A stretch of DNA of 64,000 nucleotides from positions 558,001-622,000 of the forward strand of contig NZ_NGUQ01000007.1 of the NCBI RefSeq assembly GCF_002179965.1, written 5' to 3'. Below, piece after piece: positions 1 through 8,658 of this stretch. Each line of letters starts with the position of its first letter. The first letter of the stretch is position 1. Under the pieces are notes generated by a model. That model was not told where the DNA came from and searched no databases. It was given only the letters and a program-made list of their open reading frames with translations. Source of the stretch: Pandoraea sp. PE-S2T-3 (GTDB taxonomy: Bacteria > Pseudomonadota > Gammaproteobacteria > Burkholderiales > Burkholderiaceae). The position numbers and the translations under genes were made by a program.

Positions 1-1
1 C

Positions 2-787
2 AATCGCGATGTTGCGATGACCAAGCACATCACGGTGCATCCCGAGAACTGTCGTGCGGGCAAGCCGTCGATCATCGGCGAAGTGATGGTGTTCGATCCC
101 CACACCGGCGAGCGTCTGATGTTGCTCGACGGACCCACGGTGACCGGGCGCCGTACAGCAGCCGTCACGCTGTTTGCCGCTCGCAAGTTTGCCCCGCGAC
201 CGCAGGGGCCGGTGCTGATTGTCGGCGCGGGTGTGCAGGCGCGTGCGCATCTCGAAGCCTTTGCTGCCGGCATGGGCACCCGTCACTTCATGATTTTCTC
301 GCGCAGCCCGGAGCGTGCGCATGCGTTGGCCGATCATGCCGCCACCCTTGGCGTGGAGGCGACGGTAGTCGACGCCATCGAGCCGGTGCTGAGTACGGTG
401 AGCATCGTCATCACGGCCACCACGAGCAGCGAACCGGTGTTGCCCGACAGCGATGCGATGCGGTGGCGTGACGACATTTTTGTCGCCGGCGTCGGCGCGT
501 TCCGGCCCGACATGCGAGAACTGCCGCCGCAGTTGTGCCGTGACGCCGCGGTGCGCGGAACGCTGGTTGTCGATACGTGGGAAGTCAAACACGAAGCGGG
601 CGATTTGCTGCATGCCGCGATCGACTGGGGCCGTGCAGCACCGTTGATGGACGCCATCATCACCCCCGACCGTTTCCGCGCCAGCGGCCCGGTGCTGTTC
701 AAGAGCGTGGGTTACGCGCTGTGGGATCTGGCGGCGGTGCTGTGCGCACGCGCCAATCTCAAAAAGGATGGTGTGCCGGAAGCTTGA
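2..787 (+). CDS. Ornithine cyclodeaminase / mu-crystallin family NAD(P)-dependent reductase, 5' truncated by window edge
   Basis: The reading frame is open from base 2 and continues off the left edge. About 60 N-terminal residues of the usual 310-330 are missing, so the ATG at 17 is probably internal. Visible features are the substrate-side segment with TGRRTAAV and then a Rossmann nucleotide-binding motif GAGVQA around bases 224-241. The family includes ornithine cyclodeaminase, alanine dehydrogenase, and delta1-pyrroline/piperideine-2-carboxylate reductases, and the exact substrate cannot be read from this piece. The protein should be cytosolic. It ends only 11 bp from the convergent hmuV stop, and I see no terminator between them. 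Confidence 0.85.
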   Translation, partial: NRDVAMTKHITVHPENCRAGKPSIIGEVMVFDPHTGERLMLLDGPTVTGRRTAAVTLFAARKFAPRPQGPVLIVGAGVQARAHLEAFAAGMGTRHFMIFSRSPERAHALADHAATLGVEATVVDAIEPVLSTVSIVITATTSSEPVLPDSDAMRWRDDIFVAGVGAFRPDMRELPPQLCRDAAVRGTLVVDTWEVKHEAGDLLHAAIDWGRAAPLMDAIITPDRFRASGPVLFKSVGYALWDLAAVLCARANLKKDGVPEA

Positions 788-798
788 GTGGCGATTGA

Positions 799-1671
799 CT
801 ACGCTGGCAGCGCAATCGGCACGCCCGCCGCCCCCGACGAGACATGAGAAAGGTGCGTGAGGTCGGGGGTAATCACATGCACGGGCAGACCGAGCGTCTG
901 CTCGATCAGATCGGCACGCATGATCTCGCGCGGTGTGCCTGTCGCAAGAATACGGCCGTCGGCCAGCAGCGCCATCCGGTCGGCATGGCGCGCCGCGAGG
1001 TTGACGTCGTGCACGATCGCCATCGCACCAAATCCCCATGACTTGGCCAACTCACGTGTGAGCGAGAGCAGATGATGCTGATGCGCGAGGTCGAGCGCCG
1101 CCGTCGGCTCGTCGAGCAGCAGATAGCGCGGTACTGAAGCCGCCGTCTCCTTCGGCGTACCTGAAGCACCCGAAGCATCCGATGGCCACAACTGCGCCAA
1201 CACCCGCGCGAACTGTACCCGCGCCCATTCGCCACCGGACAGCGTCGTCACGTCGCGATGCAGCAGCGCTCCCGCGCCTACGCGTTCCAGCGCCGCCGTC
1301 GCAATCTCCGTGTCGCTGGCACCACGTGCGTTGCCGCGTCGCGGTGTGGCAAACGGCAAACGTCCCATCGTCACAATTTCCAGCGCGCTGAACGGAAACG
1401 ACAACTGCGCGGTTTGCGGCAACACGGCACGCAACCGAGCCAGCGCGGCCGTGGTGTATTGCGCGAGATGCGCGCCATTGAGCGTGATAGCGCCAGACAC
1501 GCGCGCGCGCGGCGACATCGGCTCTCCGGCGAGCGCTTTGAGCAACGTACTCTTGCCTGCGCCATTGCGCCCAAGCAACACCAGCAATTCGCCGGGACGG
1601 ATGTCGAGCGACAGGCCGTCGAGCACGGGCGAATCGGTGTGAGCAATGGTCAGATCGTGGGCGCTAAGCAT
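799..1671 (-). CDS. hmuV: Heme ABC importer ATP-binding protein HmuV
   Basis: ATPase of a heme importer, 290 aa, normal for the family. Walker A GRNGAGKST lies at residues 34-42, the signature LSGGE near residue 143, and Walker B LLLDEPTAALD near 184, followed by the switch-His region (AIVHDVN). It is the last gene of the minus-strand heme operon, 42 bp after the permease. The ATG at 1671 is preceded by AGGA seven bases upstream. By family knowledge it works as a dimer under the HmuU permease on the cytoplasmic face, powering movement of heme delivered by HmuT. Position after S, T and U genes separates it from the similar FecE/FepC siderophore ATPases. Confidence 0.93.
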   Translation of the reverse strand: MLSAHDLTIAHTDSPVLDGLSLDIRPGELLVLLGRNGAGKSTLLKALAGEPMSPRARVSGAITLNGAHLAQYTTAALARLRAVLPQTAQLSFPFSALEIVTMGRLPFATPRRGNARGASDTEIATAALERVGAGALLHRDVTTLSGGEWARVQFARVLAQLWPSDASGASGTPKETAASVPRYLLLDEPTAALDLAHQHHLLSLTRELAKSWGFGAMAIVHDVNLAARHADRMALLADGRILATGTPREIMRADLIEQTLGLPVHVITPDLTHLSHVSSGAAGVPIALPA

Positions 1672-1713
1672 GTTGAATTCCTGTCGGGTGTCGTTGCACG
1701 TTTCGGTCCCGTC

Positions 1714-2838
1714 CTATAGCCCGAACTGGCCACGGCGTCGCCACAGCAGCATGAGGAAGAAGGGCGCGCCCAGTAGCGCCGTCAGAATGCCGAGCGGCAA
1801 TTCGGCCGGCGACACCCACGTGCGCGCCACCAGATCGGCGAGCAGCGTCAGAATCGCGCCGAACAGCGCCGCCGCAGGCAGTACCGCGCGCGGATCGGGG
1901 CCGACCACCAAGCGCACGATATGCGGCGCGATCAGACCGATGAAGCCGATCATCCCGCTCGATGCCACCAGCGCGCCGACGCACAACGCACACGCCACCA
2001 TTACGCGACGCTTCACCGACTGCACGGCGACGCCCAAGTGCAAGGCTTCGGCTTCGCCGAGCAGCAGCGCATTGAGCGAACGGCACTGGCTGGCCAGCAC
2101 GACGATGCCCAGCGCCACCGGCCATACGATCACGGCCAGCATCGACCATTGCGCGCCGCCCAGACTGCCGAGCGTCCAGAACGTGAGGGTGCGCAGTTGG
2201 GTGTCGTTGGCGAGATACGTCAGCAAGCCGATCGCGGCACCGGAGATCGCGTTGATCGCAATACCGGCGAGCAACAGCAACGGCAACGCGAGACGCCCCC
2301 GTCCGGCCGCAAGCCGGTAGACGAGGGCGGTCACGCCAAGCGCACCGACGAACGCCGCCAGCGGCAGCATCCAGAGACCGAGGGACGCGGCGAGCGCGGC
2401 CGGCAACAACACGCCGCCCATCACGATGACCCCGGCAGCACCCAGCGCCGCACCGCTTGCCACGCCGATCAGTCCGGGATCGGCAAGCGGGTTGCGAAAG
2501 AGTGCCTGCAACGCCGCACCCGCTGCGCCGAACCCGGCACCCACGAGGATGCCGAGCACGATGCGCGGCAGACGAATCTGCAACATCACACTGCGTGCCT
2601 GATCCTGTACAAAGTCGCCGCTGGCGCCGCGAAACAGCGCCATGATGGCCTCGCCCGGGGCGATCCGATACGCGCCACCACATAACGCAGCAAGCACCGT
2701 CAGCGCTAGCAGCGTGACGAGTACCGTCATCACCAGCCATCGCGGCGGTCGCCGGCGAGCGATGCCGGTCGCAGGTTGCGCGAGCCTGTTGAGCGTATTG
2801 GGCGTATTGGTTGTGTTGATCGGGGGAGCGGCTGACAT
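1714..2838 (-). CDS. hmuU: Heme ABC importer permease HmuU (FecCD family)
   Basis: FecCD-family inner-membrane permease, 374 aa from the ATG at 2838; a TTG at 2850 is an in-frame alternative adding four residues. A hydrophobic first helix (WLVMTVLVTLLALTVLAAL) is followed by many further membrane segments, about ten in all as usual for BtuC/FecCD proteins. The GxxxGxxGAALQ-type region (GAGFGAAGAALQALFRNPLA) typical of the family is present. It sits 31 bp after hmuT and 42 bp before hmuV, so it belongs to one transcript with them. It forms the transmembrane channel for heme. The Shine-Dalgarno match is weak, consistent with coupling to hmuT translation. Confidence 0.92.
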   Translation of the reverse strand: MSAAPPINTTNTPNTLNRLAQPATGIARRRPPRWLVMTVLVTLLALTVLAALCGGAYRIAPGEAIMALFRGASGDFVQDQARSVMLQIRLPRIVLGILVGAGFGAAGAALQALFRNPLADPGLIGVASGAALGAAGVIVMGGVLLPAALAASLGLWMLPLAAFVGALGVTALVYRLAAGRGRLALPLLLLAGIAINAISGAAIGLLTYLANDTQLRTLTFWTLGSLGGAQWSMLAVIVWPVALGIVVLASQCRSLNALLLGEAEALHLGVAVQSVKRRVMVACALCVGALVASSGMIGFIGLIAPHIVRLVVGPDPRAVLPAAALFGAILTLLADLVARTWVSPAELPLGILTALLGAPFFLMLLWRRRGQFGL

Positions 2839-2869
2839 ATCTTCGTTCAATAGCGGACCAATAGCAGCT

Positions 2870-3886
2870 TTACGCCGCGTGCACGCGTTGCGCCAGTTCG
2901 GCCACCGCTTGCGGCAGGCGCGGGCCGAAACCGAGCAGATAGAGCGCGTCGAAGCTCACGACACGTTTGGCACGTCCGGCAGGCGTAGTCGCCAGCCCGG
3001 GTTGTGCCAGCAGCGTGGCGGCGGGATCGACGCTCGACGGACCGGTCGTAGTCGTCAGCAGCACATCGGGCTGTGCCGCAACGGCGGCTTCTGCCGTCAG
3101 CGGGCGATACCCCGTGAAACCGCTTAACGCATTCTCGGCACCGGCGAAGGCGAGCATCGCGTCGGCGGCGGTGTCCTGCCCCGCGACCATCACCTGATTG
3201 CCGGTGTGACCCAAGATGAACAACACGCGCGGGCGACGTTGCTTGCCATAGCGTTGGGTGATCTCGTCGCGTGCCTTCTGCCAGTCCGTCATGAAGCGAT
3301 TGGCCACGCGCGCACCGTCGTCGTTCACGCGCAACGCGGCGGCGACGTCACGAATGTTGTCGCGCACCAGTTCGGCGGTGTAGCCGTGCGTGAAGCGTTT
3401 CACCGGCACGCCGGCCGCCGCGATTTGCGTCAGCACATTCGGCGGACCCGCTTCCGCACCGGCGAGCAGCAGATCGGGATGCAACGACAGCACGCCCTCG
3501 GCGGAGAGCGTGCGCAGATAGCCGATCTTGGGCAGCTTGGTCGCGGCCTCGGGGTACAGGCTGGTGAGGTCGTTGGCGACCACACGTTCCTGCGCGCCGA
3601 GTGCGTAGACGATCTCCGTCAGCGCGCCGCCTGCGACGATGACCCGCTTCGGGCCAGCGGCGTTGGCGGGCACGGCAGCCGTTGCCGCCAACGCCGACGA
3701 GACCATGCCGAAGGGCGAGAGCCATGCGCCCGCTGCAAGCGCAGCGCCGCCCGCGAGCAGCGCTCGCCGGGCAGGCTTGCCCGGCACACCTGCCGCGGTA
3801 ACCGATGACGTGCCCGATGACGTGCCCGATGACGTGCCCGATGACGTGTCCATGGCGGCCTCACGTGCGTCGAATGTCGTTTTCAC
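2870..3886 (-). CDS. hmuT: Periplasmic heme-binding protein HmuT
   Basis: Periplasmic binding protein of the heme ABC importer, with a TroA/BtuF-type fold (IVAGGALTEIVYALGAQERVVAND, then LHPDLLLAGAEAG). A twin-arginine-like signal (PARRALLAGGAALAAGAWLSP, followed by ALAATA) leads it. Two starts are plausible. A GTG at 3886 overlaps the hmuS stop as GTGA and would be translationally coupled. The ATG at 3853 gives 327 aa. I list the coupled start. Just after the ATG lie tandem SGTS repeats encoded by a 12-bp minisatellite. The long cytoplasmic leader before the signal is unusual, and an internal start cannot be excluded. Confidence 0.9.
   Translation of the reverse strand: MKTTFDAREAAMDTSSGTSSGTSSGTSSVTAAGVPGKPARRALLAGGAALAAGAWLSPFGMVSSALAATAAVPANAAGPKRVIVAGGALTEIVYALGAQERVVANDLTSLYPEAATKLPKIGYLRTLSAEGVLSLHPDLLLAGAEAGPPNVLTQIAAAGVPVKRFTHGYTAELVRDNIRDVAAALRVNDDGARVANRFMTDWQKARDEITQRYGKQRRPRVLFILGHTGNQVMVAGQDTAADAMLAFAGAENALSGFTGYRPLTAEAAVAAQPDVLLTTTTGPSSVDPAATLLAQPGLATTPAGRAKRVVSFDALYLLGFGPRLPQAVAELAQRVHAA
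3804..3851. repeat. Four tandem 12-bp repeats in the 5' end of hmuT
   Basis: The unit gatgacgtgccc occurs four times head to tail; the last copy has one change. On the coding (minus) strand it encodes repeated Ser-Gly-Thr-Ser. The unit is a multiple of three, so copy-number change would lengthen or shorten the leader without shifting frame. Confidence 0.9.
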
Positions 3887-4986
3887 GCGGCGGCTCCGGC
3901 GGCGGCCACGCGACCCAGCGTCTCGCGCCAGTCTTCGCGTTCGGCCTGACCCGGCTTGCGCTCGCCGAAGAACATGGCGATCACCATCCCCGACGCGTCG
4001 AGCAGTTCCAGCGATGACACGATGCCGTCGGACGTCGGCTTGCGCACGATCCAAGCGGTGTCGACGAGGTCTTCACGCAGATGCAGGTTGAAGCCCGGGT
4101 CGAGCACATTGACCCACGGGCCCATCACGCGGATGTTCTGCACCGGGCCGGTGTGAATCTGGATCATGCCGGCATTGCCGACGAAGACCATGATCGGCAG
4201 GTCGGTGCCGGCGGCATCTTCGAGCAGCGTGCGCACCGATGCGGCGGGAATGCTTTGTGCGTGATCGGCGGGTGCCAGACGCAGGGCTTGTGCGCGCGAC
4301 ACGCCGTGACGCCGGAGCATCTCGAAGAACTGGTGCGTATCGGTCATGGCGAGCCAATCGCGCTGGAACGCGGCGACATCGATGTCAGCGTCGGGCGTTT
4401 CGGCCTTCGGGGCGTCGGCGGCAACCACTTGCTCGCCCGGCGTCTGGTCGTCAGCGCGGTATTTGGCGACGAGCGCTTCGAATGCCCCCACGTCGCTGTG
4501 ATCGCGAAGGAACATCTTGTGCACGGCCGTGCCGGTCTTGTCGAAGAATTGCAGCGAGCGGCGCGGACCGTTATCAGCCGGCGTTTCCACGGCATAGCCG
4601 TAGGCCCACTGGTGATAGAAGATGCGCAGATCGAGCTCTTTGCCGAGGCCGAGACCGATGGTGCCGTTGTGCGAGAGCTTCTCGTACGGACCGTCCTTCT
4701 CGTGCACGGCAGCGTTGTTGCGCGTGAGCGCCATCACGCGGCCCAGCGCGGGCAGGGCTTCGACAATCTCGATGAAGTCCGGGCGCAGACGCACGACGTG
4801 TTCGCCGACAAACGCGGCGACGGTCTCGCCTTCCGACACGCCGAGCGCCGCCGCAGCGTCACGATCGCGCAGGTTCTGCTCGGACTTCAGGCGTTGGAAT
4901 TCGCTGCGCAGACGGGTGACGTCGGCGAGGGCGGGAAAGACCGGCTTGGCAGCAGCGGTGGCGGAGGCGTTCTGAGCGTTCATCAT
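3883..4986 (-). CDS. hmuS: Hemin-degrading factor HmuS
   Basis: Cytoplasmic heme-handling protein of the HemS/ChuS/HmuS family, 367 aa, close to the family's roughly 350. The two homologous halves are visible: residues from about 35 (AAALGVSEGETVAAF) and a second copy around 190-240 (MLRRHGVSRAQALRLAP). Members bind imported heme and either degrade it or hand it on. The start is the ATG at 4986 (second ATG at 4983), with AAAGGA seven bases upstream. The longer open frame to 5103 looks non-coding. It follows hmuR by 141 bp, and its TGA overlaps the GTG of hmuT. Confidence 0.92.
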   Translation of the reverse strand: MMNAQNASATAAAKPVFPALADVTRLRSEFQRLKSEQNLRDRDAAAALGVSEGETVAAFVGEHVVRLRPDFIEIVEALPALGRVMALTRNNAAVHEKDGPYEKLSHNGTIGLGLGKELDLRIFYHQWAYGYAVETPADNGPRRSLQFFDKTGTAVHKMFLRDHSDVGAFEALVAKYRADDQTPGEQVVAADAPKAETPDADIDVAAFQRDWLAMTDTHQFFEMLRRHGVSRAQALRLAPADHAQSIPAASVRTLLEDAAGTDLPIMVFVGNAGMIQIHTGPVQNIRVMGPWVNVLDPGFNLHLREDLVDTAWIVRKPTSDGIVSSLELLDASGMVIAMFFGERKPGQAEREDWRETLGRVAAAGAAA

Positions 4987-5127
4987 GGCAAATTCCTTTG
5001 TTGCGGTAGCTTGCTGGCAGGTGGCTGGCACGTGCCCGCACGGCGGCGGGCACATCGTCTGACTGGGTCTGACTTGTCTGACTAATCGGATCTCGCGACA
5101 CATCTCGTCAACTGACGATTCGATCGG

Positions 5128-7605
5128 TCAGTACTGCAATTTCAGGCTCACAGCCACGCTGCGGCCCGGTGCCGAATACGCGTCCTTCACGTTCGACGTT
5201 TCGGCGATGTTGCGCACGTCCGACCAGTTCCAGTACTTGCGGTCGAACACGTTGTAGACGCCCGCATAAACCGTGGCGTGCTTGTTGATGTGATACCCGC
5301 CCGACAGGTCGAGCACGATCGACGACCCCGGGGCCCAGCAGGTCTGGTTTTGCTGCGTACCCGACGTGCAGGTCTTGGCGATCTGGCTTTGCGACTTGGC
5401 GGCCTGGAACAACAGGTCGGCTTGCGCGAACCACGTGCTGTTCGGCTCATAGCGCACGCCGAGCACCATCGAGAACGGGTTGATGGTGTTGAGCGGCTGG
5501 CTGCTCGAACCATCGTCTTCCGTGGTGCCGTGTGTGTAGGCCATCGCCGTGCGTAGCGTCACACCGCCCTTGAGCGCCCACGTGGCACGGCCTTCCCAGC
5601 CCTGAATGCGGGCGCGGCTGAAGTTCACGTACTGATAGATGAGCGGATCGTTCGGGCGGCCCGAGCCGCTGATGTTCTGCTGCGAGATGAAGTTGCGATA
5701 GTTGCCCGCAAAGACGGCGGTGCTATACGTGACCGGCCCCAACGTGGTGGCCAGACGTCCGCGCAGACCCAGTTCGACCGTATCGCTCGTTTCCGGCTTC
5801 AGGTTCGGGTTGGCGATCGACATGTAGCCGTACAGCGGGTTCGAAAAACCGTTGTTGACCTGATCCGGCGTCGGCGTGCGGAAGCCGCGTGCGTACTGCA
5901 CATACGGAATCAGCGACGGGGCGATTTCATACATGATCGCCAGACGCGGCGAGAACGCCGAGTCGTTCGACGAGGTCGGCGCGACCGGCTTGCCGTTAGC
6001 CGACTGCGAGACGTACAGCGGGTCGTTCTGTTTCGGCGAGAGCCAGTACGCGTCGTAGCGGATACCCGGCGTGACGGTCAGTGCGCCGTAACGGATTTCG
6101 TCCTGCAAGAACGCGCCGAAGAGGGTGTAGTCGGTATCCGGGAACGCCTTGTTCGGGAACGATTCACCAGCACCCGGCACGGTGCCGTTGCGATAGCTCG
6201 TGATGAACGCGCTGCTGGCGTCCGTGCCGTACACCAGCTTGTGCGCCAGCGGGCCGGTGGCGAAGTTGCTCTCGGCTTGCAGCGAACCGCCGATGGTGCG
6301 TTCCTTGTACGTGTTGTCGCGCGTGCGGGCGCCCGCCGTACGATTTTCGTACGCGTACTGGTTGTTCTTTGCATCTTGGAAGTACAGCAACGCGTGCGCG
6401 TTCTGCACATACGCCTGCGACGCGTCGTTGAAGTCGTAATCGAGGCTGACGCGATTGCGTTCCAGACGGTCGCTGGTGGCCAGACCCAGCGTCGTGGGCG
6501 GGTTCACCGCCGACAACACCTGCGTGTCCACGCGGCGGCGCACGTTCTCGGCCGTGAGCTTGAAGGTGGAGCTCGGCGTAGCCTTGAACACGAGCTTGCC
6601 CAGCACCGAGTCGCCATTGCTGTCCTGCGGATTGGCGGTCGTGCGTGCCGTGCTGGCGCTGTTGTTGGTGCCCTTGCTGTCGAGCTCGTGCCCCTTGTTG
6701 CCGTCGATGATTACCATGCCCTGCCACTGCTCGCCGCCCCAGGCGGCTTGAGCGGTGGTGCCGAAGCTGCGGTCCATCGAGTTGTAGTACGGGCGCAGCG
6801 AGAAGTAGGTCGACTTGCCGAAGGTGTCGAGCAGGTCCTGCGGGTCTTTGGTCAGGAAGTTGACCACGCCGGTCAGGCCGTCGCTGCCGTAGAGGGACGA
6901 GGCCGGGCCGCGCAGAATTTCAATGCGGCGCAGGATGTCCATGCTCATGTAGTCGCCGCGCCCCGCTTCGAGCGGGCCGAACGAGTAGCCGGACGGCATG
7001 CGGATGCCATCTTCGAAGAGGGCGACGCGATTGCCTTCGAGACCTCGGATGTTGATGCTGGAATTGCTGTCACGCCCACCGCCCAATGCCGCGGAACCGG
7101 GGCGATACGGCGCGCGGCGCACGGTGACGCCGGGCTCGTAGCGCAGCGCTTCCTTGATGTCTTGCGCCTGCTGCTCTTCGAGATCCTGATCGGTGATGAC
7201 CGAGATCGATGCCGGCGTGCGGTCCGATTCAGTGCGCGTGCGCGTGGCCGTGACGTTCACCTCTCTGAGGTTGGCCTCGGCGAGCTGCAACGGTGCCTTG
7301 GGTGTTGCCTGTGCGAGCTGGACGGCCGGGATGGGCTGGGCCGCCGTAGCTGCCGTAGCTGTGGCAGCCGCCGCACCGGTCGTTTCGACCTGAGCCTGCG
7401 CCGGAGCCTGTTGCGCGTACGCAGCAGTCATCCCGGCGGTGAGCCCGGCAGGCAGCCAGACAGCGGCAAACACCGCACGCACCAGCGGACGCAGACGCCG
7501 GTGGTTCTCACGAGCGCGTTCGCTACGCGAGTCTTCGACACGGTTGCCGGCGATGCGGCTGGTACGAATCGAAGGGTTGGCGCCGTTTCCCCGGCGCGTG
7601 GTCAT
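5128..7605 (-). CDS. hmuR: TonB-dependent outer-membrane heme/hemoglobin receptor
   Basis: Outer-membrane receptor, 825 aa from the ATG at 7605. An arginine-rich extended leader is followed by a hydrophobic signal segment (LVRAVFAAVWLPAGLTAGM) and AYAQQ cleavage region. Next are a TonB-box-like VNVTATRTR, then a plug domain (SISVITDQDLEEQQAQDI) and a beta-barrel ending LKLQY, as expected for outer-membrane insertion. The heme-receptor signatures are present as FRTPTP (FRAP-like) and NPNL (ANPNLKPETSDTVELG). It is the first gene of the heme operon and binds heme or hemoproteins using TonB energy. No tonB/exbBD lies in this window. The Shine-Dalgarno sequence is weak, so the exact start is less certain than the identity. 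Confidence 0.92.
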   Translation of the reverse strand: MTTRRGNGANPSIRTSRIAGNRVEDSRSERARENHRRLRPLVRAVFAAVWLPAGLTAGMTAAYAQQAPAQAQVETTGAAAATATAATAAQPIPAVQLAQATPKAPLQLAEANLREVNVTATRTRTESDRTPASISVITDQDLEEQQAQDIKEALRYEPGVTVRRAPYRPGSAALGGGRDSNSSINIRGLEGNRVALFEDGIRMPSGYSFGPLEAGRGDYMSMDILRRIEILRGPASSLYGSDGLTGVVNFLTKDPQDLLDTFGKSTYFSLRPYYNSMDRSFGTTAQAAWGGEQWQGMVIIDGNKGHELDSKGTNNSASTARTTANPQDSNGDSVLGKLVFKATPSSTFKLTAENVRRRVDTQVLSAVNPPTTLGLATSDRLERNRVSLDYDFNDASQAYVQNAHALLYFQDAKNNQYAYENRTAGARTRDNTYKERTIGGSLQAESNFATGPLAHKLVYGTDASSAFITSYRNGTVPGAGESFPNKAFPDTDYTLFGAFLQDEIRYGALTVTPGIRYDAYWLSPKQNDPLYVSQSANGKPVAPTSSNDSAFSPRLAIMYEIAPSLIPYVQYARGFRTPTPDQVNNGFSNPLYGYMSIANPNLKPETSDTVELGLRGRLATTLGPVTYSTAVFAGNYRNFISQQNISGSGRPNDPLIYQYVNFSRARIQGWEGRATWALKGGVTLRTAMAYTHGTTEDDGSSSQPLNTINPFSMVLGVRYEPNSTWFAQADLLFQAAKSQSQIAKTCTSGTQQNQTCWAPGSSIVLDLSGGYHINKHATVYAGVYNVFDRKYWNWSDVRNIAETSNVKDAYSAPGRSVAVSLKLQY

Positions 7606-7809
7606 GACAAATTGGCGGTCCCCGCCGCTCGACGACTGCTTCACTGCTGGCTCCCAGTGCAAAAAACCCCGTTGCTGGCTGGCAAGCGCTCGTGGCAATC
7701 GTCGTGTTCCCCCGATGTCGAAAACGACCGGGCGAAACACGCTGGCAGGCGCGGCTGGCGAAATCTCGTGCCACCCGGCCGCATGTTTTTCGGCCTCGGG
7801 ACAACGAAC

Positions 7810-7828
7810 TTAAATAAGAATCATTCGC
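7810..7828 (-). promoter_or_regulatory. Fur-box-like site upstream of the heme operon
   Basis: The site TTAAATAAGAATCATTCGC matches the 19-base Fur consensus GATAATGATAATCATTATC at 12 positions, including the uninterrupted AATCATT core. It sits in a locally AT-rich patch about 205 bp before hmuR. Iron repression of heme-uptake operons by Fur is well established; Fur control here is inferred from the match and position. Confidence 0.7.
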
Positions 7829-7958
7829 ATTTTTAACGATAAATGAAACCGGCGTCAAGGGGGAATTTCCTCGACGGTGTCAATGGGCGGGAAGGGTTGG
7901 CAAGGCGGCGGGAAGGCGCGGCGGGGCACGGGTGCCCCGCCGTGTGATTCGCTTGCCG

Positions 7959-8420
7959 TCAGACCGGCAGGCTCGTATCGAACTTGATTTCGCGCAGCAC
8001 TACGCTGGTTTTGACGTGGGCGACGGCGGGCAGGCGGAAGATGTGTTCGTGCAGGAAGGCGTCGTACGCCTTGATGTCGGGCGCCACGATTTTCAGGATG
8101 TAGTCGGCTTCGCCGGTGGTGCTGTAGCACTCCGTCACCTCAGGGCAGGTGCGGATCTCGCGCTCGAACTGTTCCGTGCCGCCTTCCGTGTGGCGCGTGA
8201 GCTGCACGTGCGCCAGCGCACACACGTGCAGGCCGAGCTTCTCGCGATCGAGCAGCACCGTGTAGCGCTGGATCACGCCGTTCTGCTCCATCTCCTTGAT
8301 GCGCCGCCAGCACGGGGTCGCCGACAGCCCGACGTTTTCCGAGAGTTCCTGCGCTGAACGGCGCGAATCGATCTGCAAGAGGCGCAGGATCTGCCGCGCA
8401 AAGTTGTCGAGTAATTCCAT
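7959..8420 (-). CDS. Lrp/AsnC family transcriptional regulator
   Basis: 153-aa regulator starting MELLDNFARQILRLLQ. An N-terminal winged HTH covers about residues 20-50 (SAQELSENVGLSATPCWRRI), the classic Lrp/AsnC sequence. A C-terminal RAM/AsnC ligand-binding domain follows (VTECYSTTGEADYILKIVAPD). I chose the ATG at 8420 because it gives the standard family length; the open frame further upstream does not look coding. It is divergent from the indolepyruvate ferredoxin oxidoreductase gene, with 238 bp between the starts. It is therefore probably the local amino-acid-responsive regulator of that gene, by analogy with other Lrp-family neighbours. Confidence 0.9.
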   Translation of the reverse strand: MELLDNFARQILRLLQIDSRRSAQELSENVGLSATPCWRRIKEMEQNGVIQRYTVLLDREKLGLHVCALAHVQLTRHTEGGTEQFEREIRTCPEVTECYSTTGEADYILKIVAPDIKAYDAFLHEHIFRLPAVAHVKTSVVLREIKFDTSLPV

Positions 8421-8658
8421 TTTCCAAAATGGCCTATTTCGAAATGAACGTTTCTTATTCTGCGCCAAACCGAGTGAAATAGTAAAAATCTTTCTCCTGC
8501 CTCCCCATACACTGCTTCCATACGGACGCTCGCCTGTCCTGCTGGGCCGGGCGCGACAACGAACATAACGACACGCCCCCGAAGCACGGCCGCCGCATCG
8601 ATCACATCCCTGATCACAAGATGCCGGAACGGGCCGCACGGGGATCAGGAGATACACG
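8421..8658. promoter_or_regulatory. Divergent promoter region between the Lrp-family regulator and the indolepyruvate oxidoreductase
   Basis: 238 bp with an AT-rich block at about 8421-8500, in an otherwise GC-rich neighbourhood. It contains the imperfect dyad TTTCGAAATGAACGTTTC and A/T tracts (GAAATAGTAAAAATC). Lrp proteins favour such sequences, but no exact operator can be assigned by eye. Confidence 0.45.
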
